From Methylosinus sp963811555 (GTDB lineage: Bacteria; Pseudomonadota; Alphaproteobacteria; Rhizobiales; Beijerinckiaceae): a DNA stretch of 64,000 nucleotides. The notes under the pieces are model-generated. The model saw only the letters and a program-made list of their open reading frames with translations. It did not search any database and was not told where the DNA came from. The stretch lies in contig CAWESG010000031.1 in the NCBI GenBank assembly GCA_963811555.1, positions 51,944 through 115,943 on the forward strand. The letters are read 5' to 3'. Made by a program: the position numbers and the translations under genes. How positions within the stretch are numbered: the first letter of the stretch is position 1; each line of letters opens with the position of its first letter. Below are positions 55,261 through 64,000 of the stretch, in pieces.

Positions 55261-55494
55261 TCACTTCATGCCGACGGCCATTGGCGCTGGTTCATCGTTG
55301 CGCGGCGATAGTTCTTTCAAGTCAGCGATAATCCGTTCCTCAAATTGCTCTGGCGTTTCCATCGGCCTCCGACGCCACGTTACGCTGCCATCTATCATTC
55401 TCGCTCTGACCAACTGCCCATGTGACAAATGTCCTTCCATGGGCGGATGCGATAGGCCGCAGTCATACATAATGGAAAATCTTATCGGAACCAT
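55261..55494 (-). CDS. Tandem paralog B, small hypothetical protein
   Basis: This 77-aa protein has GLSHPPMEGHLSHGQLVRARMIDGSVTW and FEERIIADLKEL, matching paralog A in the same order. Both may be small DNA- or protein-binding adaptors, but nothing in the sequence shows function. The 290-nt gap 55495-55784 upstream has no gene I can support. Confidence 0.6.
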   Translation of the reverse strand: MVPIRFSIMYDCGLSHPPMEGHLSHGQLVRARMIDGSVTWRRRPMETPEQFEERIIADLKELSPRNDEPAPMAVGMK

Positions 55495-55784
55495 TTTGGC
55501 GGGGCGTTGCTTGCTAATAGGCGTAAGTCAGCAGGGAATGGAAATAACGATGCAGCAGGCTCAGCCGCCACTGTCACAGTCACTTCAGTCAGTGCGCTAA
55601 TATGCAAACGCAATCTTGCGGCGGCTTCCTCCACCAGCCGGGGCGCTCGTCCAATGTTGCTCAGCATCTTGATCTTTAAGAGTGGCGCGCCAAATTTAAC
55701 GTTCTCCAATACAGACACGCTCCGGCGGTAAGACGTTTTGCCCAAAGGGTTGGGTGATCGCTCCGCGTTCAAAGGAGAGAAAAT

Positions 55785-56240
55785 ATGACCATGCACAAGA
55801 TCAAGGCCGTGCTGACCGCGACCGCGTTGGCAATAAGCATGGCTTGCGCTTTTTCCGATCCTGCTCAAGCATTTGGTGGGCGCTTCGGCGGCGTGCGCGG
55901 TGGCTTCGGCGGTATGCACAGCTTCGGCGGCTTCGGTGGTATGCATCCTGGGTTTGCTGGCCGTGGCTTCGCTTTCAATCCCGGCATTGCTGGCCGTGGC
56001 TTCGCTTTCAATCCCGGCTTTGCAGGCCGTGGCTTCGCTTTCAATCGTGGGTTCGCGGGCCGGCGCTTCGCTTTCCATCGTTTCCATCGTGGTCGCTTCT
56101 TTTTTCCGGGAGCAGTGTATGGGGCGGCTTATCCGTATTACGATTACGACTACTCCGCCTACAATAACTGCCTCCAATGGTGGCCGGGATACGGCTGGGT
56201 AAATGCCTGCAACAGCTATGGCTATGGCTATGGCTATTGA
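55785..56240 (+). CDS. Exported Gly/Phe/Arg-rich repeat protein
   Basis: This 151-aa protein has a signal peptide (HKIKAVLTATALAISMACAFSDPAQA). The mature part has an FGG-rich head and four tandem copies of an 11-residue repeat GFAGRGFAFNP (about residues 58-100), then a Tyr-rich tail (YYDYDYSAYNN, YGYGYGY). The repeats are also visible in the DNA as a 33-bp unit. Such proteins are surface- or matrix-associated in other bacteria; the role here is unknown. GGAGAG lies before the ATG. Confidence 0.75.
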   Translation: MTMHKIKAVLTATALAISMACAFSDPAQAFGGRFGGVRGGFGGMHSFGGFGGMHPGFAGRGFAFNPGIAGRGFAFNPGFAGRGFAFNRGFAGRRFAFHRFHRGRFFFPGAVYGAAYPYYDYDYSAYNNCLQWWPGYGWVNACNSYGYGYGY

Positions 56241-56290
56241 TGATCCAGAATGAGCGCTTTACCCGCGCATGTTGGCGGCGCGCTGTTTGT

Positions 56291-56647
56291 TCATAGTAGC
56301 AAATCCGCAGCAAGCGGCGCGCCGAGTTCGCCCAACTTATCCACGTATTCCTGCAAATTCAGTATGTGTTCATGTAACCGCTCTCTTGCTTCAACGGCGT
56401 GCGCATTAACAACGCTGCTCATATCGGCGTGGATCGACGCGAGCGCCGCAAGCGATTTCTGTAGCGGGCGCAATGGCGTCAGATAATCGCTATTGATCAC
56501 TCTTAGAAGGCGCGCCGCTTCAAAAGACATATGCAAGGCGCAGCGCAGCAAATTGATTTCATCAATGGGCGGTGTGCGGGACGCGAACTGCGAGATGACG
56601 CTACAGTTTTCCAGAATGTGGCAACTGGTCTCGGCAAGCGTTGGCAT
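56291..56647 (-). CDS. Hypothetical helical protein
   Basis: This 118-aa soluble protein with a mostly helical profile (LRPLQKSLAALASIHADMSSVVNAHAVEARERLHEHILNL) has no recognised domain. It stands alone, downstream of the repeat protein gene and convergent with it. Confidence 0.5.
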   Translation of the reverse strand: MPTLAETSCHILENCSVISQFASRTPPIDEINLLRCALHMSFEAARLLRVINSDYLTPLRPLQKSLAALASIHADMSSVVNAHAVEARERLHEHILNLQEYVDKLGELGAPLAADLLL

Positions 56648-56974
56648 GGTCGTTACTCACGCGCGTTACTGAATATCGGTCGCCCCATTCAGGAGAGATG
56701 CAAGTCTCCGAACGGGGCGACCTTTGCGCTCAAACCAGTGAGGATATGAACTGGCCGAACGCTACGCCACGCGGAACGCACATTGCGCGCGGCGCATAAC
56801 TCGCCCGCACCAAGTCTCGGCATCCGTCCTTGGACAAGGCGCGGGCGTCCCATCGGGGGGAGATGAGCCCCAATGGGGAACTGCAAAAGGAAGCCGCCCC
56901 AACGCCAGGATATGAAATGCTGGGGCGGTCGCGCCTCCATGGAGTAAGGCGCATTTCCGCCGAAGGTGAAACGT

Positions 56975-57793
56975 TCAGAAAGCCCTGCGGCGAAAACCAT
57001 TTGATGCAATCCTCTTTTTTGAAGAAGCGGAGGAGCCAGCATAGTGCTTCGACGGTTTCGGTTCAGGATGGAGCGTTGCATCGGCGTCAGCCTTGAGCGC
57101 TTGCCAATAATCGTTGACCGCTTGCGCAACGGCGTCGCGGACGCGTATGCCGCCAGATCTTTCGCTATCGCCGAGGATGTCCTGCGTTGCCGCATTGATG
57201 ACGACCGCCGACATTTTGATTTTGCGGACGCCCCCGGAACCATACAAAAGCCCCGGCACAGAACCGACAACACGCTCGCTTGGATCGCGCTTGACGTATT
57301 TGTTTACAAGATTGGCGAGGATGTAATGTTCTTTGCGCAGCGTGGCGAGCTTTGCGAGATGTTTGATTGCGAGCTGCTCAGTTTCCGCGATGATGACGCA
57401 CTCGGCTGCGGCCTCGCGCTCGTAATCTCTTTGTGCAACATCTTCTTCCGCTTGCGCCAACTTGCCTTCGAGAATTTTGATGGCGCTGCGGGCGGCGGCA
57501 ATTTCCGCTTCAAGATGATCTCGTTTGAGAGTTGCAGCCGCAAAGCCTGAAGGCGGATCAACAAGGGATGCTATTTCTTCGCCTGTGGCGAACTTTGCTT
57601 GCAACTCATCCGCGCGGGCGCTTTCTATTTGCTGATCGAGGCCATCAAACTCTGCAAAGCGATCTTGCAGACCAGACAAGTGTGTGTTGGCTTTTTCTAA
57701 AACATCCTCGGCGACTTGCACGTTGTTCAGCGCTTTTGCATGTGCCGCAATGGCTGATGAAAGTGCGGTGCGTTTCGGTGTCTGCTTTGTCAT
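56975..57793 (-). CDS. Coiled-coil hypothetical protein
   Basis: This 272-aa protein has a long coiled coil (about residues 20-160) and a Lys-rich, low-complexity C-terminus (PSKHYAGSSASSKKR). The ATG at 57793 has GGAGGGG upstream, deciding against the frame to 57817. It sits upstream of nothing but is next to the terminase remnant, and may be a phage head-region protein. No family is recognised. The 190-nt gap to the terminase has no gene. Confidence 0.6.
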   Translation of the reverse strand: MTKQTPKRTALSSAIAAHAKALNNVQVAEDVLEKANTHLSGLQDRFAEFDGLDQQIESARADELQAKFATGEEIASLVDPPSGFAAATLKRDHLEAEIAAARSAIKILEGKLAQAEEDVAQRDYEREAAAECVIIAETEQLAIKHLAKLATLRKEHYILANLVNKYVKRDPSERVVGSVPGLLYGSGGVRKIKMSAVVINAATQDILGDSERSGGIRVRDAVAQAVNDYWQALKADADATLHPEPKPSKHYAGSSASSKKRIASNGFRRRAF

Positions 57794-57983
57794 CTGCACC
57801 CCTCCATTAATGGCCAAGCTTTGTTACAGCCACCCAAGGGCGATTTTGGGGCTGGGGGGTTGGCCATGGGCGCGGCCCCTGCCCAAAACCGCGCCGGCGA
57901 CCGCCGCTGGCCGCGCAATCGGCTATAGGCGGGTTGCCGGTTAACCCACCGCGCGCCCATTTGCAGGCTATGGTTGCTTACGA

Positions 57984-59291
57984 TCATCGGCCCACGGCTT
58001 TCGGGCTATCCTTCGGCCACATCTTTTCAACGGCGGCTTTGCCCGCAGCAGCTATGCGTTCATTGCGAGCGAAACTCTCTTGATTGAAACGCTTCGCATC
58101 GGCGGTCATCTTCGCCTGTTTGGCTTTGCGCTCGGCGGCGATGCGTGCGGCATCTGCTGCGGCTGCATCGCCCGCGCCGAGTTTTACTTGAGGTGGAAAT
58201 TTGTTGCCCATCCGATTTGAATGTTCATGACTTTCAGCAACAGAGCGTTCGAAGTTTTCGCCAGAATTTTGTTCGTATGATTTGAGCCAGCCCAATTCAG
58301 CTTCTTCCTTCGATGCCTTGCGAACGGTAATGTCTGGACCCTCGCCCAATTGCACGACGCTCATTTCACCCTGTTCGTCGAACAGCAATGCAACTCCTCG
58401 CTTGCCTTTCTTAACTGCGTCGCGCACTTTGGCGCTGTCCGCAATGCTGCGAGCCATAGCGTCAATGGTGCTGCGGTCGTCCTTCACATAATCGCCCCGG
58501 TAGGCGCAGCGAATGCAATCAAGAACAGCAATGTCGCCCTCTCTGTGCGCGATAGCGAGTGTCATATCGTCGCCGCTACCACCGCTTGGATCGCAAAAGG
58601 CTAAATAGGTAAATTGTGAAAGTGGAGGCAATTCGTAACGACCTGGAAAGGTGACTGCGTCAATAATTTCGCGCGTTAGAAATGCTTCGACATCTGTGCG
58701 GAACGAAATGTCATCGCCCTGACCATACTCACTCGCTGCCGCCGTAGGGTCGCGTTCAAAGGCGCGATCAATGACCTTTGCCGACAGGCCGGAGTTCATC
58801 CTGAGAGAACTGGCCTTCGCCACTAAGACCAGAGGGTCGCCGTCAGGACCATAGTCACGTTTATATGCGGCGAATAATTCTCCACGTCGCGCGTATGGAG
58901 TGCTGATTGCGATTAGCGGACCATTGGTGGTGGCGAGGCAGGGCCTCACGGCAGTCAGGACTTCACTGTCAGGATTGCTTGATCCCGAGGCCTCGTCATA
59001 CCAATGGGCGACCTCGTCACAAATGAAAGCCGCCGCCGTTCCTCCGCGTATGGAGCGATAATTCGCGGGGCGGCACTCAATATCAACGCGCGTAGTTAAA
59101 GAGATCGTGTCGCTCGTTTGGTTTTTAACTAGCTTACGCAGCGCAGGGACTTGATTGAAGATGCCGTCTAGATATTGGAAAGCTTTTCTCGACTGCCAGA
59201 TTGTTGCAGAGAGAATGGGCAAACCGGGGCGAGAATTCAAAGGCGTCGCCGCTCGTATAACGAATGGCCGGGCGAATTGCGTTTTCAGCAA
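57984..59291 (-). pseudogene. Phage terminase large subunit remnant, N-terminus missing
   Basis: The middle of the frame matches terminase large subunits: AFICDEVAHWYDEA (Walker B and catalytic Glu), PLIAISTPYARRGELFAAYKRDYG (motif III region) and YLAFCDPSGGSGDDMTLAIAH (nuclease domain Asp). The Walker A region and everything before it is absent, and homology stops near 59,240-59,290, where a truncated DUF2141 gene begins on the other strand. After about residue 290 the protein does not follow the family and ends in a charged Ala/Lys-rich tail. It is probably non-functional. Confidence 0.7.
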
Positions 59292-59496
59292 AGTTCCCGC
59301 AGGCGCCTACGCTGTGGCCGTATTCCACGCGGAGAATAATGAAACGGAGTTAGAGACCGGCGCCTTTGGACAACCCAAGCAGGGCTATGGTTTTTCGCGA
59401 AACGCCCGTGGAAGTTTTGGTCCGCCGAGCTTTGAGGCTGCGGCTTTAACTTACGATGGTGGAAACGTAACCTGGCCCGTCACACTTCAATACTGA
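59270..59496 (+). pseudogene. Truncated DUF2141 protein (C-terminal half)
   Basis: The frame from about 59,270 (VFSKVPAGAYAVAVFHAENN) to the TGA at 59,496 matches the second half of exported DUF2141 proteins, including FGQPKQGYGFSRNARGSFGPPSF and YDGG. The signal peptide and first strands are missing and are replaced by terminase sequence. This is the right junction of the decayed element. The following 59497-59826 gap has no gene I can support. Confidence 0.75.
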
Positions 59497-59826
59497 GATC
59501 AGGCCCTAAAACAGATGAGCAGCGCCGGGTCTCTGAACAGCGAAACCTTTATCCTCTCGAGGAGGCTGCCCCGCCTCCCCCGGGGAGGAAATACGTGACG
59601 CCGCTACCGCCTGTGGGTGGCGCGACCTCCAGTCCGCGCTTCGTAACGATCTGCTCGATATTCGTCCATGTTAACGCCGCCGCTAAGACTGGCGAAAATC
59701 GGGAATTTGAATCATCTCGCCAATCGAATCGATTATCTTACGGTTCCTTCAAATCGTATCGACCGCCATTGGCGCATGGTCGCGTGGCGCAAACTCAATT
59801 TAAGTGCGACAAAAGGAGCCTCGAAT

Positions 59827-61114
59827 ATGCCCCATGGCTGCTTCTGTTGGTTCTTGTCGAGCATAATGCTGCTCCTCGCAACGCCGACATGGGCGCAAGC
59901 GACAGGCGGTTATTCCACGCCAACCGAATTCATGAATTTGTTTTTTGACTTCACCGGCAGTGAGGAGCCTGACTATCCCGCCGGCCAACCCACCATGGGT
60001 CAGATGCTCACCCAGGCGGTCATCGCCAAGGAGCAGACCAAAGGCGCAGCCGGGCCGCTGGTGATGGTTGTTGGCTCGGATATCTACGTCTATGAGTTCG
60101 AACACCGGCGCGCGATTGAGCCAGGAACAGTTTCGCGCAGATCGCGGCAGTGGTTTTTACGAGCTGACGGCGATCAGTCATATCGGGCCCGCGCTCGCCT
60201 ATCTGGCGCAAATCAAGGCGAATGGCGACGCCCGCTGGAAGGAACGGCTCGCCTCGTTGCAGACACATGTGACACAGGTGCGCGTGCTCAATCAGCGTGC
60301 GACGAACAACTGGCTCGATCAGCTGAACCAGCCGGCCTGGAGCGCACGCAAGGCGCAAATTCGCGACATGATCGATTACGCCTGCGCCCGCACATTGGAT
60401 TACATCCGCTCTGTCGGTAAGGGCGACCGCTTCACCGTCGGCGGTGTGAACAATGACTTCTTCAACGGCGTATCCGCCCAATATCCGATCCCATTCGTAA
60501 ATGTGATGATTGGTACTTTCATGCTTGAAGCCCTGCGCGGCGCTTCGAATGTGCATGACGGGCTCGCACATCTCAAACTCGATTGGCCCCATGCGATGGT
60601 TTTGGTGAGCAGCCGCGCGGGGACCAACGTATCCTCAGGACTGACAGAAGGGACCAATTGGCTGGCGCTGTTCCTGAAGGCCGTCTCCGGCTTCACGCTG
60701 CCCGATGATCGAATCAAGATCGTTCCCTATGCGGAAGTGCGGCCATCGCTCGGTCAAGCGCAGTTGGAGCCTGCAGACCTAAGCTATTATGTGCAGCGCG
60801 TATGGGGACCACTGTTCTATCGTAAAGTCGTTTCAGATCAGGTTTTCGCTGGTATTCCGACGATCTACCTCCCCGACCGTCCGCCCCTGCCGGGCGATTA
60901 CTTCGTGACCGAGGCCGGCGCGATAGATCAGTTCATGATCCGCATGAAGCATTCGCTACGCGACGCGCGCGAGATGCTGTCGAACACCGTCGCCTTCTGG
61001 ATGGTGCAGGAACTGGCCAACAAGAACTGGGATGCGGGCGCGGTGGACGTTCCAGGTCTGACAACGGGTTTCCCTGCAGGCGTCGCAGGATATCCCGCCG
61101 CAACCGTCAAATAG
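59827..61114 (+). pseudogene. DUF5624 family exported protein, one +1 frameshift
   Basis: A signal peptide (MPHGCFCWFLSSIMLLLATPTWAQ) leads into YSTPTEFMNLFFDFTGSEE, and the frame is lost near 60,120. After removal of one base it continues through FYELTAISHIGPALAYLAQIK, DMIDYACARTLDYI, NWLALFLKAV and a long C-terminal region. The whole matches DUF5624, a family of unknown function also found in Legionella and Methylobacterium. Reconstructed length is about 428 aa. AAAGGAGC lies 10 nt ahead of the ATG. It converges on the DUF302 gene. Confidence 0.75.
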
Positions 61115-61515
61115 AATTTTTCGTCGCGTTCGTGACGACGGCAGTTAGCGCCGCCGTCATGGCGTCGACGCTTGAAGCGACAGCCGCGCCGAGTCCGTGC
61201 CGCTGCGCGAGCCAGCGCGGATCATTATAGGATAGCCAAGTCTTCCCGCTCGCATCCTCAAAGACCAGCGGTCTTCAATGGCAGATCGAGACCTGTCGCC
61301 TGATTGGCCTGCATGAGGGGCGTGCCGGCCTTCGCGGCGCCGAAGATCAGGAGCTCGGTTGGCCGCAGCGGCAAGTCGACTTCCGCAGCTCCCGCCGCAT
61401 GATCGATACGCGCGAAAATCGTCATGCCCTTGGCGGATGCCTCGGCCTCGAGCCGGTCCATGGTTTCCTTCGCGCCAAAGCCGCTCGATATTGTGATCAA
61501 TCCGTCTGCCGCCAT
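61107..61515 (-). pseudogene. DUF302 family protein, one +1 frameshift
   Basis: The frame MAADGLITISSGFGAKETMDRLEAEASAKGMTIFARIDHAAGA is a DUF302 start. It stops early at TAGL, but one base on it continues PLVFEDASGKTWLSYNDPRWLAQRHGL to a natural end at 61,107 (about 135 aa). The missing base is near 61,272. GGGAG precedes the ATG. It is convergent with DUF5624, with ends overlapping by 8 nt. Function is unknown. Confidence 0.8.
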
Positions 61516-61642
61516 CGCCTGATCTCCCGACGCCGAATCTCGAAGAGGTCGTCTACGTCAACAATGGCGCAGCATTGGCGACAGGGAAGCGCAAATCTGC
61601 GGTTGCTCGCGAAGCATCTAGCGAACGCTGGCCCTCAAACGA

Positions 61643-61668
61643 AAAGCCCGGCGCAACGGCCGGGCTTT
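61643..61668 (-). terminator. Rho-independent terminator of the porin gene
   Basis: AAAGCCCGG and CCGGGCTTT form a 9-10 bp stem with an 8-nt loop; on the minus strand it is followed by T-rich bases (TCGTTTG). It lies 40 nt downstream of the porin stop. Confidence 0.8.
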
Positions 61669-61708
61669 CCTTCAACGTCATATCGATGCGGACGACGCCC
61701 GCAGACGA

Positions 61709-62491
61709 TCAATATTTCGCGACAACCGGCGACGGGTTGAACAGGTTGAAGTGATAGTTCACGCCCGCGCGCACCGTGTGGAAGCGCGTGTGGTTGTTGA
61801 CGTTGTTCAGACCGAGGCCAAAGTTGAAACCGTTGTTGTTGTTTCCGCTGAGGTCCGTATAGAGATATTCGACCTTGGCCGACCAATTGGGCAGGAAGGC
61901 CCATTCCACGCCGCCGCCAGCGGTCCAGCCGGTCTTGGTGACGTTCGTCGAGTTGTTCCCAAACCAGAAGAACGGGTCGTCGCGACGCACTTCGCCGTAA
62001 GCGAAACCGCCTGTGCCGTAGATCAGGAAATGCGGGTCGAACGGCGTGATGCCGAGGCGGCCGCGGACCGTTCCGAACCACGGGATACGCTCGCCGCCAC
62101 CATTGAAGCCGAAGAAGTTGTTGTTGTTTCCGCCACCGGAGCCAATGCTCGTGCCCTGGAAGTCGGTTTCAAGACCAACAACCAACCACGGCGAGAACTG
62201 GTAGTTGTAGCCGATCTGGCCGCCGCCGACGACTCCGCCGCTATTGTTGGCGTTATTGTTAGCGAACGTGGACAACACGGGGAAGAAGGGGTTGAAGTTG
62301 TTGTTGTTGCCGCTGTTGGCTCTCCAACCGCCGCCGAGGTTCACACCGACATAGAAGCCAGTCCATGTGAAGATCGGGGGCGGGGGAAGATAGGCCGGGG
62401 GACCCTTCATCGAGGGGAGATCGGCGGCAACCGCCGATGCGGCGGAAAGAGCCAGCGCAATCGCGGTGGCGGAAAAAAGCGTCTTTTTCAT
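61709..62491 (-). CDS. Outer-membrane beta-barrel protein, Omp25/31 type
   Basis: This 260-aa protein has a signal peptide (MKKTLFSATAIALALSAASAVAADLP) and an eight-stranded barrel of the Omp25/31 family: FTWTGFYVGVNLGGGW at the start, VGGGQIGYNYQFSPWLVVGLETDFQG, GWTAGGGVEWAFLPNWSAKVEYLYTDL and a C-terminal HTVRAGVNYHF. Loops are Asn-rich (NNNNF). Rhizobiales usually encode several such proteins. It ends with a clear terminator. The 250-nt upstream gap has no gene. Confidence 0.9.
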   Translation of the reverse strand: MKKTLFSATAIALALSAASAVAADLPSMKGPPAYLPPPPIFTWTGFYVGVNLGGGWRANSGNNNNFNPFFPVLSTFANNNANNSGGVVGGGQIGYNYQFSPWLVVGLETDFQGTSIGSGGGNNNNFFGFNGGGERIPWFGTVRGRLGITPFDPHFLIYGTGGFAYGEVRRDDPFFWFGNNSTNVTKTGWTAGGGVEWAFLPNWSAKVEYLYTDLSGNNNNGFNFGLGLNNVNNHTRFHTVRAGVNYHFNLFNPSPVVAKY

Positions 62492-62741
62492 TTCTATCGT
62501 CCTCAGTTAAACTTTCGCTCTCGCTCGCCGAACTCTTAGCAACTGTGAAGACGTTTCTGCCTCCCAGACGAGCAAGTCAATGAAGGCGTTGCTGCAACTA
62601 CTGCTGCGATGTCGCTTTTGTAATCAGCGTGACAAATCCGCAACAATTCTCGGAGCAAAAAGAGAGCTCAATGGTTGTGATAACCATTTTGGGGCAGCTG
62701 ACGGTCGCGCGCCATAAGACCATATTCGCGACCGACCGCTA

Positions 62742-63047
62742 TTAACCGCCATCCGCGCCGAGCGGCCAGCTTGGGCGCAGCGCTGGAAACCCCGTCGGTG
62801 GACTCTCTGACGGCGACGGCGCTTCAGCTTTGCTGGGCGCGGTCGTCTGCCCAGCCTCATACGCATGCTCCGATGACGGGGAGAAGCCGACTTCGAGACC
62901 CACCATCTCGGCCGCGTGGAGGAGCGTCGATAATGGGGGGACTTGCCCCCAATCGGCCTCGGACGTCCCAATGCGCTCAAGGACGGCATTCATCGGCATT
63001 TTCAACGCGACAGCGCTGGCCTCGACGACGGTCTTGAGGTCGGTCAA
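62742..63047 (-). CDS. Hypothetical protein
   Basis: This frame of about 101 aa starts at a TTG at 63047 (TDLKTVVEASAVALKMPMNAVLERIG) with a helical N-terminal half and a Pro/Ser-rich tail (SKAEAPSPSESPPTGFPA). The N-terminal half could bind DNA or a partner; no family is recognised. The start is poorly supported. Confidence 0.4.
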   Translation of the reverse strand: MTDLKTVVEASAVALKMPMNAVLERIGTSEADWGQVPPLSTLLHAAEMVGLEVGFSPSSEHAYEAGQTTAPSKAEAPSPSESPPTGFPALRPSWPLGADGG

Positions 63048-63148
63048 AAACGATATCTCGCAATAATTTCGTATGGGCGGCCTCGTGAATCGAACAACAT
63101 GGCAAGAATAGCACAATCTTGCGCGATCCGACGGCCTTTCGCAGCGTC

Positions 63149-64000
63149 TCAATCGCTGCGCGCCGCGCCAGCCGGAGAGCGCGGATCGTTTGCTCCCGCA
63201 ACAACTCCACTGCTGCTGACGCTGATCGCCTCCGACGCTCCAAAGGGTTTGATTTCCTTGAAGGCGTAACCCATGGTCTCGAGTTGTTGTTGAACCTGCG
63301 GAGAAAGCGCGCCGGGCTCGACGAAGACGACATCCGGCAGCCATTGATGGTGAATACGCGGCACGTCGACCGCGTCCTGAAGCGACATCCCATAGTCGAT
63401 GACGTTCAATGCCGTCTGAAGGGTAACGGAAATGATGCGCGGACCGCTCGGACTGCCGAGCACGAGAACGACCTTGCCATCCTTCGTGATGATCGTTGGC
63501 GACATGGACGACAGAGGGCGTTTGCCGGGAGCGATTGCGTTGGCCTCTCCCTGAACCAGGCCCCAGGCGTTGGGCGATCCGGGTCGCGCTGAAAAATCGT
63601 CCATTTCGTTGTTCAGGACAAAGCCCGTGTCTGGCGCCATGACCTGCGCGCCAAAATAGTTGTTGACCGTGTAAGTGACGGAAACCGCCTCGCCATCATC
63701 ATCGAGGATAGAATAATGCGTCGTCTCAAAACCCTCATGCGGAGGATCGCCCGGTTTGACTTGCGTTGAAGGAGTTGCTCGATCGGGCGAAATCCCCTTT
63801 CGTATGTCCGCCGCATAATCCTTCGACGTGAGTTTCGCGATTGGATTGCGCACGAAATCCGGGTCGCCAAGCTGGCTGTTGCGATCCATGAAAGCATGTC
63901 GTTCCGCTTCGATGATGACATGAAGCGCTTGCGGCGTGTGGAAGCCCAGCTTCTTCAGATCGTAGCCCTCGAGGATGTTGAACATTTCGCATAGCGCCAC
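63149..64000 (-). CDS. ggt: Gamma-glutamyltransferase, 3' part (runs off the window)
   Basis: The last 283 residues of a gamma-glutamyltransferase are present, including the N-terminal nucleophile region of the small subunit (ETTHYSILDDDGEAVSVTYTVN with catalytic Thr), NNEMDDF, PLSSMSPTI and GSPSGPRII. The enzyme cleaves and transfers the gamma-glutamyl group of glutathione in the periplasm. The 5' part lies beyond 64000. The C-terminal end GVVAGANDPRSPAGAA is normal. Confidence 0.95.
   Translation of the reverse strand: MALCEMFNILEGYDLKKLGFHTPQALHVIIEAERHAFMDRNSQLGDPDFVRNPIAKLTSKDYAADIRKGISPDRATPSTQVKPGDPPHEGFETTHYSILDDDGEAVSVTYTVNNYFGAQVMAPDTGFVLNNEMDDFSARPGSPNAWGLVQGEANAIAPGKRPLSSMSPTIITKDGKVVLVLGSPSGPRIISVTLQTALNVIDYGMSLQDAVDVPRIHHQWLPDVVFVEPGALSPQVQQQLETMGYAFKEIKPFGASEAISVSSSGVVAGANDPRSPAGAARSD

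Larger units (their letters stand above)
52038..59275. mobile_element. Probable second, decayed element next to attR
   Basis: Between attR and the truncated DUF2141 gene lie a toxin-antitoxin pair, several lineage-restricted small proteins, a coiled-coil protein and a beheaded terminase. No core gene occurs. TGTGTAA repeats at 11-bp spacing beside attR mimic the arm sites of the first element. No integrase or distal att site is visible. A tandem insertion at the same tRNA, since decayed, is the best explanation but is inference. Confidence 0.4.

Noticed and set aside
56689..57273. 194-codon minus-strand frame overlapping the coiled-coil gene
   Set aside because: It is a shadow of the better-supported frame at 56975-57793, which has a strong ribosome binding site.

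Overview
The window is GC-rich chromosomal DNA from an alphaproteobacterium, most likely of the order Hyphomicrobiales (Rhizobiales) and plausibly a Methylocystaceae/Beijerinckiaceae-type methylotroph. Pointers are an IalB-family protein, a DUF2865 protein, a single LolC/E-type permease paired with LolD, a nadA-nadB-nadC cluster behind a NadQ-type palindrome, a citramalate synthase and a propionyl-CoA carboxylase alpha subunit. Genus assignment is inference only.

Layout. 1-25.9 kb is core metabolism: NAD synthesis (nadA, DUF4202, nadB, nadC), a YdjC/HpnK-type deacetylase, a DPM1-type glycosyltransferase, murJ, two paralogous small helical proteins, lysC, ubiG, an IalB-like protein, cimA, cysS, creA, gpsA/PLD/tsaD, pccA, clpP, tig and tRNA-Leu(UAG). 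26-28.4 kb holds three consecutive hairpins, a DUF2946 protein and a divergent multicopper-oxidase-fold protein that lacks most copper ligands. 28.7-32.7 kb is a candidate fatty-acid-signal/cyclic-di-GMP module: an RpfF-like DSF synthase, a membrane PAS-GGDEF-EAL protein 3 nt downstream, and a second, divergent crotonase on the opposite strand. 33-38 kb is core again (lolDC/E, an ABC-F ATPase, tRNA-Glu).

38.1-52.0 kb is a 13.9-kb integrative element in the 3' half of tRNA-Glu(UUC). It is flanked by 55-bp att repeats (53/55 identical), has matching arm-type repeats just inside both ends, and carries a tyrosine integrase, a HTH/excisionase-like protein and a D5-type primase-helicase at the attR side. 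Its other end carries HsdR/DUF262 remnants, a four-repeat orphan type I-E-like CRISPR array, an unusual family of TACCCGGGTA palindromes, and cargo for envelope or secreted proteins (HdeA-like, patatin lipoprotein, aquaporin, small exported proteins). 52.0-59.3 kb looks like an older decayed element (toxin-antitoxin pair, tandem small paralogs, coiled-coil protein, decapitated terminase) ending in a truncated DUF2141 gene. 59.8-64 kb returns to chromosomal genes (DUF5624, DUF302, Omp25/31-type porin, gamma-glutamyltransferase running off the end).

A property of the whole window is a high rate of single-base frame breaks, nearly all of them extra bases, in genes that are otherwise intact and often essential (nadB, murJ, cysS, pccA). 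I reconstructed these genes across the breaks. An insertion-biased consensus error, as in uncorrected long reads, explains them better than mass pseudogenisation. They are typed 'pseudogene' here only because the reading frame as given is broken.
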